Shown here: one piece after another, positions 9,733 through 18,436 of the stretch | How positions within the stretch are numbered: the first letter of the stretch is position 1 | Layout of the letters: each line of letters opens with the position of its first letter | Assembly: GCA_030427485.1 (NCBI GenBank) | Contig: JAUICG010000035.1 | Location: forward strand, 1 to 46,025 | DNA: 46,025 nucleotides | Source: Gammaproteobacteria bacterium | GTDB taxonomy: Bacteria > Pseudomonadota > Gammaproteobacteria > Pseudomonadales > Halieaceae | Direction: 5' to 3' | Translations under genes and position numbers: made by a program | Notes under the pieces: model-generated | Database searches by the model: none | The model's input: the letters and a program-made list of their open reading frames with translations, nothing else | Told to the model about the DNA's origin: nothing

Positions 9733-10419
9733 ATGGCCAGGCCGCCCGCCAAACGCTCCTCCCCCAAAGAAATCGCGCAGTTCCTGCAAAAAAGCCGGGC
9801 CATCTCCGAATTCGTCGAGAAGCAGCCGCGCTTGATGTTCGCTGTCGACGCCACCGCCAGCCGCCAACCCACCTGGGATCACGCCACCCATCTGCAACAG
9901 GAGATGTTCCTCGCCAGCGGCCGGGTCGCGTCGCTGGCGGTGCAACTGTGCTATTTCCGCGGTTTCGGTGAATTCCAGGCCAGCGGCTGGCTGACAGACA
10001 GCGCCGCTCTCGCCGGCCTGATGGGTCGGGTGCGCTGCGAAGGCGGCCACACGCAGATCGCCAGGCTACTCAGGCATGCCCGCAGTGAGCACCGCAAGGC
10101 GGCGGTGCGCGCACTGGTGTTTATCGGCGACGCTGTGGAAGAAAACCCCGATACGCTGAGCGAGCTTGCCGGCCAATGCGGCCTGGTGCAGCTGCCGCTG
10201 TTCCTGTTTCAGGAGGGAGGTGACCGCAAGGTGGAACAAACCTTTCGCGCCATGGCCAGGGTCAGTCGCGGCGCGTACGCCCGCTTCGACAGCAGCAGCG
10301 CCGAAACGCTGGCCGGTCTGCTGGGCGCGGTAGCCAGCTTTGCCACCGGCGGTCGCGCAGCGCTTGAAAAGCGTGGTGGCGACAGTGCTAAACTACTGCT
10401 CCAACAGCTGAAACCCTGA
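9733..10419 (+). CDS. VWA-like domain protein, partner of the downstream J-domain gene
   Basis: Cytoplasmic protein of 228 residues with a von Willebrand A-like fold. 'LMFAVDATASRQPTWD' provides a MIDAS-like D39-x-T41-x-S43 motif in place of the usual DxSxS. Later segments 'ALVFIGDAVEENPDTLSEL' and 'PLFLFQEGGD' fit VWA strands. It ends 8 bases before the GTG of a membrane J-domain gene. This VWA plus TIM14-like J-protein pairing recurs in proteobacteria and suggests a joint, still uncharacterised chaperone or quality-control role. Function is inferred only from fold and context. Confidence 0.75.
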   Translation: MARPPAKRSSPKEIAQFLQKSRAISEFVEKQPRLMFAVDATASRQPTWDHATHLQQEMFLASGRVASLAVQLCYFRGFGEFQASGWLTDSAALAGLMGRVRCEGGHTQIARLLRHARSEHRKAAVRALVFIGDAVEENPDTLSELAGQCGLVQLPLFLFQEGGDRKVEQTFRAMARVSRGAYARFDSSSAETLAGLLGAVASFATGGRAALEKRGGDSAKLLLQQLKP

Positions 10420-10427
10420 GTGAGAAT

Positions 10428-11141
10428 GTGGCCCGAATCATACTGCTGATCGCGGTAATTGCCGTTATTTACATCTTGCTGCGCCGCGCGCAGTCCATGC
10501 CTCCCCACAAGCGGCGCGCAGAGTACATCAAACTCGGCCTGGGTATTGCGCTCGTGGCCACCGTACTGTTGGCGGCGACCGGCAGGATGAACTGGCTCGG
10601 CGCGGCGTTTACCGCGCTGCTGGTAGCGGCCCGCCAGGGGCTGCCCCTGCTTATCCGCCTGTTCCCGATGCTCGCCAGCATGCGCGCCGGAAGCGCCCCC
10701 TCGGGAGGCCGGAATTCGACCGTGGAAACCCAACTGCTGCGCATGCAACTCGATCACGACAGCGGCGACTTGCAGGGCGAAGTACTCGCGGGCAGTTTCA
10801 AGGGCTGGCGGCTGGCCGATATGGATCGACAGCAGTTGGAGCAGTTCTTCGCCTACTGCCGCAGCGAGGACTCCGACTCACTGCAGTTGCTGGAAAGCTA
10901 TTTGCAGCAGCGGTTCCCCGGCGCGGACGGCTTCGACGGTCCCCGGCAGGACCAAGCCGGCAGCGGCCACAGCCTGGGACGCGCCGAGGCACTGGCAGTG
11001 CTGGGACTGGAAGAAGGCGCCAGCCGCGAGGACATCACCGCCGCCCACCGCCAGCTGATCCAGAAACTGCACCCCGACCGCGGCGGCAACGACTACCTCG
11101 CAGCGCAAATCAACCGCGCCAAGGACCTGCTGCTGGGATGA
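10428..11141 (+). CDS. Membrane-anchored J-domain (TIM14/Pam18-like) co-chaperone
   Basis: Predicted DnaK co-chaperone anchored in the inner membrane, 237 residues. Two hydrophobic segments lie in the first 75 residues ('IILLIAVIAVIYILL' and 'LGLGIALVATVLLAA'). A linker and a C-terminal J domain follow from about residue 185 ('EALAVLGLEEGASREDITAA'). The HPD motif is H215-P216-D217, followed by the helix-III end 'INRAKDLLLG'. The J domain lies at the extreme C-terminus, as in mitochondrial Pam18, and not at the N-terminus as in DnaJ. GTG start at 10428. The client is unknown; it is coupled to the VWA-like gene just upstream. Confidence 0.85.
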   Translation: MARIILLIAVIAVIYILLRRAQSMPPHKRRAEYIKLGLGIALVATVLLAATGRMNWLGAAFTALLVAARQGLPLLIRLFPMLASMRAGSAPSGGRNSTVETQLLRMQLDHDSGDLQGEVLAGSFKGWRLADMDRQQLEQFFAYCRSEDSDSLQLLESYLQQRFPGADGFDGPRQDQAGSGHSLGRAEALAVLGLEEGASREDITAAHRQLIQKLHPDRGGNDYLAAQINRAKDLLLG

Positions 11142-11213
11142 GCCCGATACTGGATTCGAGGCGCCCAAATGCTTACACTTGCGCGCAAATTCTGCCGGGG
11201 AATCGCCGCCGCC

Positions 11214-11510
11214 ATGACTGATGTTTTTGTCGTTCGCAACCAACTTGGACACTACTGGGGAAAGGCCAAAACCTGGGTCGACGGGTCGAGCCCCAGGGCA
11301 GTACTGCGCACCAAACACCAGGACGAGGCCCTCAATACGCTCTTTGAACTCAGTTCCAGGGATATCGAACTGCGCGGCGAAGTGGTGCAGACAGTGCTTT
11401 GCGAGCGTGGCGAGCCGGTGATTGAACCCAGCCAGATACCGCTACTGAATGAGACGGAGGCGGATGCGGATGAAAGCGAAGGCGCCACGGCCCCCTCCGG
11501 GAACGCTTGA
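11214..11510 (+). CDS. Conserved hypothetical protein
   Basis: Predicted soluble protein of 98 residues beginning 'MTDVFVVRNQLGHYWGKAK'. A beta-rich N-terminal part resembles short conserved proteins I have seen in pseudomonads. It is followed by 'AVLRTKHQDEALNTLFELSS' and an acidic disordered tail ('ETEADADESEGATAPSGNA'). The ATG at 11214 was preferred over one at 11169 because conserved-looking sequence starts there. It lies between the J-domain gene and htpX in the same direction. No function is known to me. Confidence 0.65.
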   Translation: MTDVFVVRNQLGHYWGKAKTWVDGSSPRAVLRTKHQDEALNTLFELSSRDIELRGEVVQTVLCERGEPVIEPSQIPLLNETEADADESEGATAPSGNA

Positions 11511-11635
11511 AAAATCACAAATCGGCCCCATCCCCTTCACCATGGGATGCCACGCGGGGCTGATTGCCTGGAACCCGGGCGCCCGCCCGCGGTCAAACAC
11601 GAACACTACAACGCAATGAGGTCGATTGGAGTCAC

Positions 11636-12520
11636 ATGAGAATTCTTCTGTTTCTGGCTACCAATATGGCGGTGCTGCTGCTGGTCGGCATCGTTTTCAA
11701 TCTACTGGGCCTGCAGGGCATACTCGCGGAAAACGGCGTCGACCTGAACCTCGGCCCGCTGTTGATCATGTGCGCGTTGTTCGGCTTCGGTGGCTCACTG
11801 ATCTCCCTGTTCCTGTCCAAGTGGATGGCCAAACGAGCCACGGGAGCCTATGTCATCGAACAGCCGCGCAACGCCCAGGAACAGTGGCTGGTAGCAACAG
11901 TAAAGGAACTGGCGGAAGAGGCGGGTATCGGTATGCCGGAGGTGGCGATCTTCCCGTCAGAGGCGTCCAACGCCTTCGCCACCGGCTGGAACCGCAATGC
12001 GGCGCTGGTAGCGGTCAGCGCCGGCCTGCTACAGCGCTTTGAACCCGAGGAAGCCAGGGCGGTGATGGCGCATGAGATTGGCCACGTGGCGAATGGCGAT
12101 ATGGTGACACTCACGCTGATCCAGGGCGTGGTAAATACCTTTGTACTGTTCCTCGCCCGCATTATCGGCCACACCGTGGATCGCGTGGTATTCAAGAACG
12201 AGCGCGGCTATGGCATAGGCTATTTTGTGGTCACCATCGCGGCGCAACTGGTGCTGAGTTTCCTGGCCAGCGCCATCGTCTTCTGGTTCTCGCGCTGGCG
12301 CGAGTACCGGGCTGACCGGGCCGGCGCCACGCTGGCCAGCACGTCGGGCATGATCGCGGCGCTACAGCGGTTGCAGATGGAGCAGGGCCAGGCCCAGGAC
12401 ATGCCAGGCGAGTTGAAAGCCTTCGGCATCAGCGAACAAATGAAGCAGGGACTTTCCGGCTTGTTCAGCTCACACCCGCCGCTGGATGACAGGATCAGGG
12501 CCCTGCAGCAGGCCCGGTGA
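11636..12520 (+). CDS. htpX: Membrane protease HtpX
   Basis: Inner-membrane zinc metalloprotease (M48) that degrades damaged membrane proteins alongside FtsH. Its 294 residues match E. coli HtpX (293). Two N-terminal membrane spans ('ILLFLATNMAVLLLVGIVF' and the span around residues 40-60) precede the cytosolic domain. The zinc site is 'VMAHEIGHVANGD' (H146, E147, H150), with the third ligand in 'REYRADRAGA'. Two more hydrophobic segments lie between them. The C-terminal 'LFSSHPPLDDRIRAL' is typical. ATG chosen at the homology start. It converges with the EthD-like gene, separated by only 3 bases. Confidence 0.96.
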   Translation: MRILLFLATNMAVLLLVGIVFNLLGLQGILAENGVDLNLGPLLIMCALFGFGGSLISLFLSKWMAKRATGAYVIEQPRNAQEQWLVATVKELAEEAGIGMPEVAIFPSEASNAFATGWNRNAALVAVSAGLLQRFEPEEARAVMAHEIGHVANGDMVTLTLIQGVVNTFVLFLARIIGHTVDRVVFKNERGYGIGYFVVTIAAQLVLSFLASAIVFWFSRWREYRADRAGATLASTSGMIAALQRLQMEQGQAQDMPGELKAFGISEQMKQGLSGLFSSHPPLDDRIRALQQAR

Positions 12521-12523
12521 ACT

Positions 12524-13234
12524 TCAGTGCGGTCTTATCAGGTACTCGCTCATCGGTATCACGTCGATCTGCGCGAAATCGATGAAGCGACTACAGCTCT
12601 CGATCATCGCTGCCATATTTTTCTGCAGCAGGGACTCATCACCACCGGTGGCGTAGAACGCATGGTCTGAGTCCATGGCCTCGGGCGGAAAATTCTCCTC
12701 AACGATGGCGTGACAGGGCACCACGTCCTCGCTCAAACGGCGCACCACGAGGTTCTGGCGATAACCGAAGGTAGACTGGGTATCGATCGCAATCCGGGTA
12801 TGGCTGTCTTTCCACACCGCCAGCCACTCCTGGGTATCCATCGTTGCCGGTGGCGACATGAACACCACATGGCACATGCCGTAAACCCGCTCCCCGGGTT
12901 TTGAAGGGTGCCGGTCCTGGTTTACCAGCGGTTCCGCTTCAGCCACCAGGTAGGCGCATTTACGCTCGACAAAACCGTCAATCACCGGCTCCCAGCGCCG
13001 CGCCGCGCCGGCATAGTCCACCCACAGCGACAGCATCGCGTCGGGCACCGGTGCGTGGTTTTCTATCCGCCGCCCCGCTGCCGCCGCCACCGCGCTGTCG
13101 GCAACGCACAATCGTATACAGTGCAGCCCCTCCAGGCCTTCCAGTTTCGGGGCCAGGCCCTGCAGCAAGGCATCGCGGAATTCATCCTGCTGCAACGCGG
13201 GCGGTTTCCACAATGGGTAGAGCACTTTCTCCAT
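12524..13234 (-). CDS. EthD-like dimeric alpha/beta-barrel protein
   Basis: Protein of 236 residues that looks like two ferredoxin-like halves of the EthD/dimeric alpha-beta barrel type. The N-terminal half begins 'MEKVLYPLWKPPALQQDEFR'; the second half contains 'MCHVVFMSPPATMDTQEWLA' and 'VWKDSHTRIAIDTQSTFGYR', the W-x-D-x-H-T pattern typical of EthD domains. Such proteins often accompany short-chain dehydrogenases and steroid- or aromatic-degradation genes. The SDR gene at 13256-14026 lies 21 bases upstream on the same strand, so the two form a likely operon. The reaction, if any, is unknown. Confidence 0.65.
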   Translation of the reverse strand: MEKVLYPLWKPPALQQDEFRDALLQGLAPKLEGLEGLHCIRLCVADSAVAAAAGRRIENHAPVPDAMLSLWVDYAGAARRWEPVIDGFVERKCAYLVAEAEPLVNQDRHPSKPGERVYGMCHVVFMSPPATMDTQEWLAVWKDSHTRIAIDTQSTFGYRQNLVVRRLSEDVVPCHAIVEENFPPEAMDSDHAFYATGGDESLLQKNMAAMIESCSRFIDFAQIDVIPMSEYLIRPH

Positions 13235-13255
13235 GGCGATCTCCCTTGCGGCGGG

Positions 13256-14026
13256 CTAAACACCCAGCGGTGGTGTGATTGTGGAAGCGTTGTCGATCAG
13301 CATCTCGGCGCCATTAACAAACCGCGACTCATCGGAGGCGAGGTACAACACGAGGTTGGCAATATCCTCCGGTTCACACATGTTGCCATACTTGCCAACC
13401 TCATCAATCTCTTCCTGCGACGCCGTCTCCTTGCCTTTGGCGACCTTCACCACCATCGGCGTTTTCACGCCGTCGGGATGAATCGAGTTACAGCGAATGC
13501 CGTTCTTCTGCTCCTTGCAGTACATCGCGATACTCTTGGTGAGCGCGCGCACGGCGCCTTTGCTGGCGGTGTAGGCAGCGACGAACGACTGGCCGTGAAT
13601 CGCCGCTACCGAGGACATATTGACGATGGAGCCACCGCCGGATGCCGCCATCGCCGGAATAGCGTGCTTACACCCCAGAAACACACCGTCGCTGTTCACC
13701 GAGTTCACCAGACGCCAGGACTCCAGCGTGGTGTCCACAACAGAGCCCAGGGCGATGATACCCGCGTTGTTTACCAGTATGTCCAGCCGTCCGAATTGCT
13801 CGACAATGTCAGCAATCACGGTTTTCCAGTTGTCCTCGTCGGCGACATCCAGACGCATAAACACGGCGTTATCGCCAATAGCGCCGGCGACGGCCTCGCC
13901 CGCTTGCGCATTCAGGTCCGCCACCACCACGATGGCGCCTTCAGCGGCCAGCAACTGCGCGTCGGCCTTGCCCATGCCGCTGGCTCCGCCCGTAACCAGG
14001 GCGACTTTGCCCGCTACTCTACCCAT
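13256..14026 (-). CDS. Short-chain dehydrogenase/reductase (SDR)
   Basis: Classical NAD(P)-dependent oxidoreductase of 256 residues. The cofactor glycine motif is 'TGGASGMG'. 'VVADLNAQ' places an Asp after strand beta-2, which favours NAD(H). 'LVNNAG' is the NNAG motif. The catalytic Ser lies in 'VNMSSVAAIHG' and the YxxxK in 'AAYTASKGA'. The C-terminus 'NGAEMLIDNASTI' deviates slightly from the usual VDGG. ATG at 14026 follows an AGAGAG ribosome site; a longer frame upstream lacks homology. It probably drives expression of the EthD-like gene behind it. The substrate is unknown; neighbourhood suggests a steroid or alcohol. Confidence 0.9.
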   Translation of the reverse strand: MGRVAGKVALVTGGASGMGKADAQLLAAEGAIVVVADLNAQAGEAVAGAIGDNAVFMRLDVADEDNWKTVIADIVEQFGRLDILVNNAGIIALGSVVDTTLESWRLVNSVNSDGVFLGCKHAIPAMAASGGGSIVNMSSVAAIHGQSFVAAYTASKGAVRALTKSIAMYCKEQKNGIRCNSIHPDGVKTPMVVKVAKGKETASQEEIDEVGKYGNMCEPEDIANLVLYLASDESRFVNGAEMLIDNASTITPPLGV

Positions 14027-14066
14027 AGTCGTACTCTCTTTACCCATTGCCAAAACTGCCGGAAAC

Positions 14067-14083
14067 CGCCGGCTCAGCCGGCG
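14067..14083. promoter_or_regulatory. 7-bp inverted repeat upstream of the SDR gene
   Basis: CGCCGGC and GCCGGCG flank a 3-base spacer about 40 bases upstream of the SDR start. Its position in a 233-base divergent region between the SDR and DUF1499 genes would suit an operator or a small hairpin. No adjacent regulator gene is present. Confidence 0.3.
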
Positions 14084-14259
14084 AGCCACGGCGGACTCCC
14101 GACAGTGGGCAAGTTAATCAGATGCCACCGCGCAGCTCAAACAACACACCGCTAAACACGCCACAGGACTATCCAATTGAACCACCTGCAACCCTCGCCA
14201 GCACGACAAGCGGATAGTATTCTTAGACCCACAGTCGGCGGCATGCATTGGAGAAGGAA

Positions 14260-14982
14260 ATGAACGAACACTTAAAGACGCCGGGCGTGGTCAACTGGAC
14301 AGGATATCTCGCCCTCACCCTGTTGCTGGTGCTGCCGCTATCGGTATTGACCGTACGCTCCGGCGCCTGGCAGGAGGGGCTGTTGCTCTACGCGATCGCG
14401 GCATTTGGCAGCGTCTTGCTGGTGATCATGTCCCTGATTCTGTTTTTTTTGCCGCGTTTTGCACGATGGCGCAGCGCGATCGCAGTGCGCGCGCTGCCCG
14501 CTCTCCCGGGCGCGGTGCTGTTGCTGATGTTGTTTTCCGGTCCGCCCTCCCCGCGCATCCACGACATCACTACAGATACCGCGGATCCGCCCACGTTCAG
14601 CATGGCGGAACAGCGTCGCGGCGCCGGCAGTAATTCGCTGGAAATCGATCAGGAGGTCATACAGCTCCAGTTGGGCGCCTACCCGGATATACAAACCCTG
14701 GCCAGTGACTTGCCCTTTGACGCGGCCTATAACAGGGCGGTGCAAGTGGCGACGGACCTCGGTTGGGAAATCTATCACCAGGACCACAATGCCGGGGTGA
14801 TTGAGGCCGTGGACACCACCGCGATCATGGCTTTCAAGGACGATGTAGTGGTGCGCGTGAGCACCGGCGCGCAGGGAACCATGGTCGACCTGCGCTCCGT
14901 ATCACGTGTTGGCCAGGGCGATATCGGCGCCAACGCGCAGCGTATCCGTGACTTTATCGAGGCGTTCCAACAGCAGGGGTAG
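14260..14982 (+). CDS. DUF1499 membrane protein
   Basis: Protein of 240 residues with three predicted membrane segments in the first 95 residues ('LALTLLLVLPLSVLTV', 'LYAIAAFGSVLLVIM', 'LPALPGAVLLLMLF'). A C-terminal DUF1499 domain follows ('AYNRAVQVATDLGWEIYHQD', 'DVVVRVSTGAQGTMVDLRSV', 'NAQRIRDFIEAF'). ATG at 14260 follows GAGAAGGA. The protease gene begins 7 bases downstream, so the two are likely co-transcribed. DUF1499 proteins have no established function; the domain is probably exposed beyond the membrane anchor. Confidence 0.85.
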   Translation: MNEHLKTPGVVNWTGYLALTLLLVLPLSVLTVRSGAWQEGLLLYAIAAFGSVLLVIMSLILFFLPRFARWRSAIAVRALPALPGAVLLLMLFSGPPSPRIHDITTDTADPPTFSMAEQRRGAGSNSLEIDQEVIQLQLGAYPDIQTLASDLPFDAAYNRAVQVATDLGWEIYHQDHNAGVIEAVDTTAIMAFKDDVVVRVSTGAQGTMVDLRSVSRVGQGDIGANAQRIRDFIEAFQQQG

Positions 14983-14989
14983 TCCGCGC

Positions 14990-16063
14990 ATGTTCATCTC
15001 AAGCCATCCGACGATGCGCGCCCTGTGGTACTGCTTCGCATTGGCTCTGCTCGCGGCTTGCGTGCGGGCGGAGGACGTCGACTATCTCAGCTTCGCCACC
15101 GAGGATGAAACCAATACCACTGAGATTTTTCGCAAGGCCAGTCCCGCCGTGGTGTTTGTCACCAACAGTACGCTGCGACGCAATTTTTTCAGCCTCGACA
15201 TCATGGAAATTCCGCGCGGGTCGGGCACCGGCTTCGTGTGGGACAAGAACGGACTGGTGGTGACCAATTTCCACGTGATCTCGGGCGCGCAGAAACTCAC
15301 CGTCACCCTGCAGGACCGCTCGGAACACGCGGCCCAGGTGATCGGTGTGGCGCCGGAAAAAGACCTCGCGGTACTGCGCATAGAGGATCCCCCGGACAAC
15401 CTGGCCACCCTGCCGCTGGGAGATTCATCGGAGTTGACCGTCGGACGCAAGGTACTGGCTATCGGCAATCCGTTCGGCCTGGACACCACCCTGACCACCG
15501 GCATCGTCAGTGCCCTCGGCCGTGAAATCCAGGCGCCGGGCAATCGCCGTATCCGCGGGGTCATCCAGACCGATGCCGCCATCAACCCCGGGAATTCCGG
15601 CGGCCCGCTGCTGAACTCCCTGGGCCAGTTGGTCGGCGTGAACGCGGCCATCTACAGCCCCAGCGGCGCCAGTGCCGGTATCGGCTTTGCGATTCCGGTC
15701 AATACCGTCAGGGATGTGGTACCGCAGTTGATCAGTTATGGCCGTGTTTTACGCCCCATGATCGGAGTGGAACTGGCCAGCGACCGCTGGGTAAAGCGCT
15801 ACCGGATAGAGGGTTTGCCCGTGGTGCAGGCCTATCCCGGGCTGCCGGCCGCCGAAGCGGGCATTAGCGGCGCCTTTCGCAACGCGCGCGGGGAAGTCGT
15901 GCTGGGGGACATTATTACCCATATCGACGACAAGCCCATTCGCAGCCAGGATGATTACTTCAGTGCGCTGGAAGCCCGCGATCCCGGCGACACTATCAAG
16001 GTGACGACGCGCATCAGTGACCAAACGCGCTCCTACGAAATTGAACTCATCGAATCACAATAG
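14990..16063 (+). CDS. DegP/DegS-like trypsin-family serine protease with one PDZ domain
   Basis: Exported serine protease (S1C) of 357 residues. The N-terminus is hydrophobic and ends 'ALLAACVRAED'; its LAAC could be a lipobox, otherwise a Sec signal. The catalytic triad is H95 ('TNFHVIS'), D125 ('EKDLAVLRI') and S203 ('NPGNSGGPL'). A single C-terminal PDZ domain runs from about residue 255, with 'GDIITHIDDKPIRSQDDYFS'. One PDZ domain makes it closer to DegS or short trypsin-like HtrA proteins than to DegP. Starts at 14990 and 15014 are both possible. It probably acts in periplasmic protein quality control. Confidence 0.88.
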   Translation: MFISSHPTMRALWYCFALALLAACVRAEDVDYLSFATEDETNTTEIFRKASPAVVFVTNSTLRRNFFSLDIMEIPRGSGTGFVWDKNGLVVTNFHVISGAQKLTVTLQDRSEHAAQVIGVAPEKDLAVLRIEDPPDNLATLPLGDSSELTVGRKVLAIGNPFGLDTTLTTGIVSALGREIQAPGNRRIRGVIQTDAAINPGNSGGPLLNSLGQLVGVNAAIYSPSGASAGIGFAIPVNTVRDVVPQLISYGRVLRPMIGVELASDRWVKRYRIEGLPVVQAYPGLPAAEAGISGAFRNARGEVVLGDIITHIDDKPIRSQDDYFSALEARDPGDTIKVTTRISDQTRSYEIELIESQ

Positions 16064-16131
16064 CCGCTATAGTCCCCAGGCGGACTGACAGCCGCCGAGC
16101 CCGGGGAACACCCGCACCGGCCAGTTCTTCC

Positions 16132-16881
16132 CTATGACAGCGTGCCGCCGTCCACGCGAATGTCCTCTCCGGTAATATGGATGCCGTCCTCCGATGCCAG
16201 CATGGCGATAACGCCCGCGACCACTTCCGGCGCCCTGGGTCCGCTCAGCGACATAATCCGCGGCATCAGGTCGAAGTCCATGGTACCGGGAAAATCAATG
16301 CCGTCCGTCATACCCGTCGTGATATCACCGGGACACACGCAATTGGCGCGCACGCCACGCTTGGCGTATTCGACCGCGATACTGCGTGTCATCGCCAGCA
16401 CCCCGCCTTTACTGGCGGAGTAGGCCACGCCGCAGGGCAGGCCCGAGAGCGCTGCCGTGGAGGCCGCATTGACAATACTGCCTTTGCTCCGCACGAGGTG
16501 GGGAAGCGACTCACGGCACAGGAACAGGGTGCCAGTGAGGTTGATGTCGATAACCTTCTGCCAGTGGCCGGCCTGCAGTTGGGCGGTATCGTCGAAACGC
16601 AATATGCCCGCCATATTGACCAGGCTGTAGAGACTGCCGTAATGATCGACACAAGCCTGTACGCTGTCCCTCACACTGGCTTCATCGCTTACATCGCAAA
16701 CCCGCGCGGCAGCCTTGCCGCCAGCGGCGGTGATCTCCTCTACTGTTCCCTCCACCGCCTCGCGGTTAAGGTCGATGCAAAACACGGCGCCCCCCTCCGC
16801 CGCGATGCGCACCGCGCTGGCCTTGCCGATACCGCTGCCGGCACCTGTCACGAGTACCACTTTGTCTGTAAATCGCTGCAT
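16132..16881 (-). CDS. Short-chain dehydrogenase/reductase (SDR)
   Basis: Classical SDR of 249 residues: 'TGAGSGIG' cofactor motif, 'FCIDLNRE' with an Asp suggesting NAD(H), and 'LVNMAG' replacing NNAG. The catalytic Ser lies in 'VNAASTAALSG' and the YxxxK in 'VAYSASKGG'; the end is 'EDIRVDGGTLS'. It is transcribed divergently from the acyl-CoA dehydrogenase and ketosteroid isomerase operon, across 355 bases that hold a palindromic operator candidate. By context it may be a hydroxysteroid or beta-hydroxyacyl dehydrogenase; the sequence alone does not fix the substrate. Confidence 0.9.
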   Translation of the reverse strand: MQRFTDKVVLVTGAGSGIGKASAVRIAAEGGAVFCIDLNREAVEGTVEEITAAGGKAAARVCDVSDEASVRDSVQACVDHYGSLYSLVNMAGILRFDDTAQLQAGHWQKVIDINLTGTLFLCRESLPHLVRSKGSIVNAASTAALSGLPCGVAYSASKGGVLAMTRSIAVEYAKRGVRANCVCPGDITTGMTDGIDFPGTMDFDLMPRIMSLSGPRAPEVVAGVIAMLASEDGIHITGEDIRVDGGTLS

Positions 16882-17076
16882 TGTCGCTCTCCCTGGATAA
16901 GGCGTGCAGGATGCCTCCCGCTGCTCGCCGGGTCAAACCGTGCGGTTCGCGGCAATAAACCGGACCGGGTTGAATGCCACGCGCCGCCTCGCAATCGCCC
17001 CCGGCGCCTGCCGGAGTCGGGCCCGGGGCAACACCGGCCTGCTCCCATCGAGTGACTCGCTGCCTGGAAATGATGC

Positions 17077-17104
17077 TTTACGTCAGTCCGGACTGACTTA
17101 TTAA
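17077..17104 (+). promoter_or_regulatory. Promoter overlapping a 16-bp perfect palindrome (operator candidate)
   Basis: GTCAGTCCGGACTGAC at 17082-17097 is a perfect palindrome. It is extended by TA pairs one mismatch farther out on each side. It sits between a -35-like TTTACG (17077-17082) and a -10-like TATTAA (17099-17104) with 16-base spacing. A dimeric repressor such as a TetR- or GntR-type protein bound here would block the promoter of the downstream dehydrogenase operon. Otherwise the 355-base gap at 16882-17236 shows nothing else clear. No regulator gene is in the window. Confidence 0.55.
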
Positions 17105-17236
17105 GCCATTGTGCAGTACGACAACCGGTGTACCTTTAACTCCCTGTCATGCGCCCGTATCATACGCCGTTTGCGCTATCCCTGACGAAGCAAGGCCGCA
17201 GGGGACGCCGCATCGGCATTTGTCAGGAGAAACAGC

Positions 17237-18424
17237 TTGGACGACCTGGAACAATTCAGATTGGAAACGCGCCAGTGGCTGGAGGCCAACTGCCCCGAAT
17301 CCCAACGCCAGCCCATGCGACAGGAAGATCAGTACTGGGGCGGCCGCCGCGGCAAGTTTCCCAGCGAAGACGCCAGACTCTGGTTCGAACGGATGCGCGA
17401 CAGGGGTTGGACCGCGCCTGAATGGCCCACCCAATACGGCGGCGGTGGCCTCTCGCCCCAGCAGGGCCGGGTACTGAAGGAGGAAATGAAGCGTATCAAT
17501 GCACGCACTCCCGTTTACGGCATCGGCCTGTGGATGCTGGGGCCAGCGGTACTGGAATACGGCAACGAGGCGCAGAAACAGCAACACATCCGGGCGATCG
17601 TAAATGGAGAAACGCGCTGGGCCCAGGGCTATTCCGAGCCCGGAGCCGGCTCAGACCTCGCCAGCCTGCAGTGCAAGGCGGAGGACAAGGGCGACCACTT
17701 CCTGGTCAATGGCAGTAAAATCTGGACTACGGCCGCAGACAAATGCGACTGGATCTTTTGCCTCGTGCGCACCGATCCCGATGCGAAAAAGCAGGAGGGT
17801 ATCAGCTTCCTGCTGATCGATATGGACGATCCGGGCGTCAGCACCAGCCCCATACCGCTGATCAGTGGTGAATCGGAATTCTGCCAGACCTTTTTTGACA
17901 ATGTGAAAGTACCGAAGGAAAACCTGGTCGGGGAACTCAACAAGGGGTGGTCCGTCGCCAAGGCGCTGCTCGTGCACGAACGCAAACTGATGGCCGAGAT
18001 GGGCAGCGACAGCCCGCGGCGAGTCCTGGTGCCCAACGTGGCCGCGCGCGAGTACCTGGAATTTGAGAACGGGAAGATAACCGACAACCGGTTGCGCAGC
18101 GAGCTGACAGACTACGACATGCAAATGCAGGCCGTCGCCCTCACCCACTTTCGCACCTTTGAAGAGAAAGCGGCGGGCGTACGCAGCGCGGCCCCGTTGG
18201 TCATGAAGTATGTCGGCACCGAGGCAGAGAAAACCAAGAGCGAGTTGTTGCTGGCCATCATGGGCAGTCGCGGCCTGGGCTGGGAAGGCGACGCGTTTAC
18301 CGCGGAGGAAATCGACACGACCCGCCTGTGGGCGATGTCCAAGGCCATGACCATCGCCGGTGGAAGTTCGGAAATACAGTTGAACCTGATCGCCAAAAAC
18401 GTACTCGAATTGCCGCAGTCATAG
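17237..18424 (+). CDS. Acyl-CoA dehydrogenase, catalytic-Glu (alpha-like) subunit
   Basis: Flavin-dependent acyl-CoA alpha,beta-dehydrogenase family, 395 residues. N-terminal helical domain, beta domain ('AQGYSEPGAGSDLASLQCKA', 'GSKIWTTAA'), then C-terminal helices. The likely catalytic base is E248 in 'LLVHERKLMAE', the isovaleryl-CoA-dehydrogenase-type position. The other usual site is lost ('IAGGSSEIQLNL'), and the FAD-contact motif QMHGGxG is replaced by 'IMGSRGLG'. A TTG start is supported by AGGAGA six bases upstream. The second, complementary dehydrogenase follows after 12 bases. The pattern matches alpha subunits of alpha2-beta2 enzymes used on steroid side chains. Confidence 0.9.
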   Translation: MDDLEQFRLETRQWLEANCPESQRQPMRQEDQYWGGRRGKFPSEDARLWFERMRDRGWTAPEWPTQYGGGGLSPQQGRVLKEEMKRINARTPVYGIGLWMLGPAVLEYGNEAQKQQHIRAIVNGETRWAQGYSEPGAGSDLASLQCKAEDKGDHFLVNGSKIWTTAADKCDWIFCLVRTDPDAKKQEGISFLLIDMDDPGVSTSPIPLISGESEFCQTFFDNVKVPKENLVGELNKGWSVAKALLVHERKLMAEMGSDSPRRVLVPNVAAREYLEFENGKITDNRLRSELTDYDMQMQAVALTHFRTFEEKAAGVRSAAPLVMKYVGTEAEKTKSELLLAIMGSRGLGWEGDAFTAEEIDTTRLWAMSKAMTIAGGSSEIQLNLIAKNVLELPQS

Positions 18425-18436
18425 GAGCATACGGGA

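Noticed and set aside
12908..14155. 415-codon open frame on the plus strand across the EthD-like and SDR genes
   Set aside because: Histidine- and arginine-rich composition typical of an antisense shadow; both opposite-strand genes have clear motifs.
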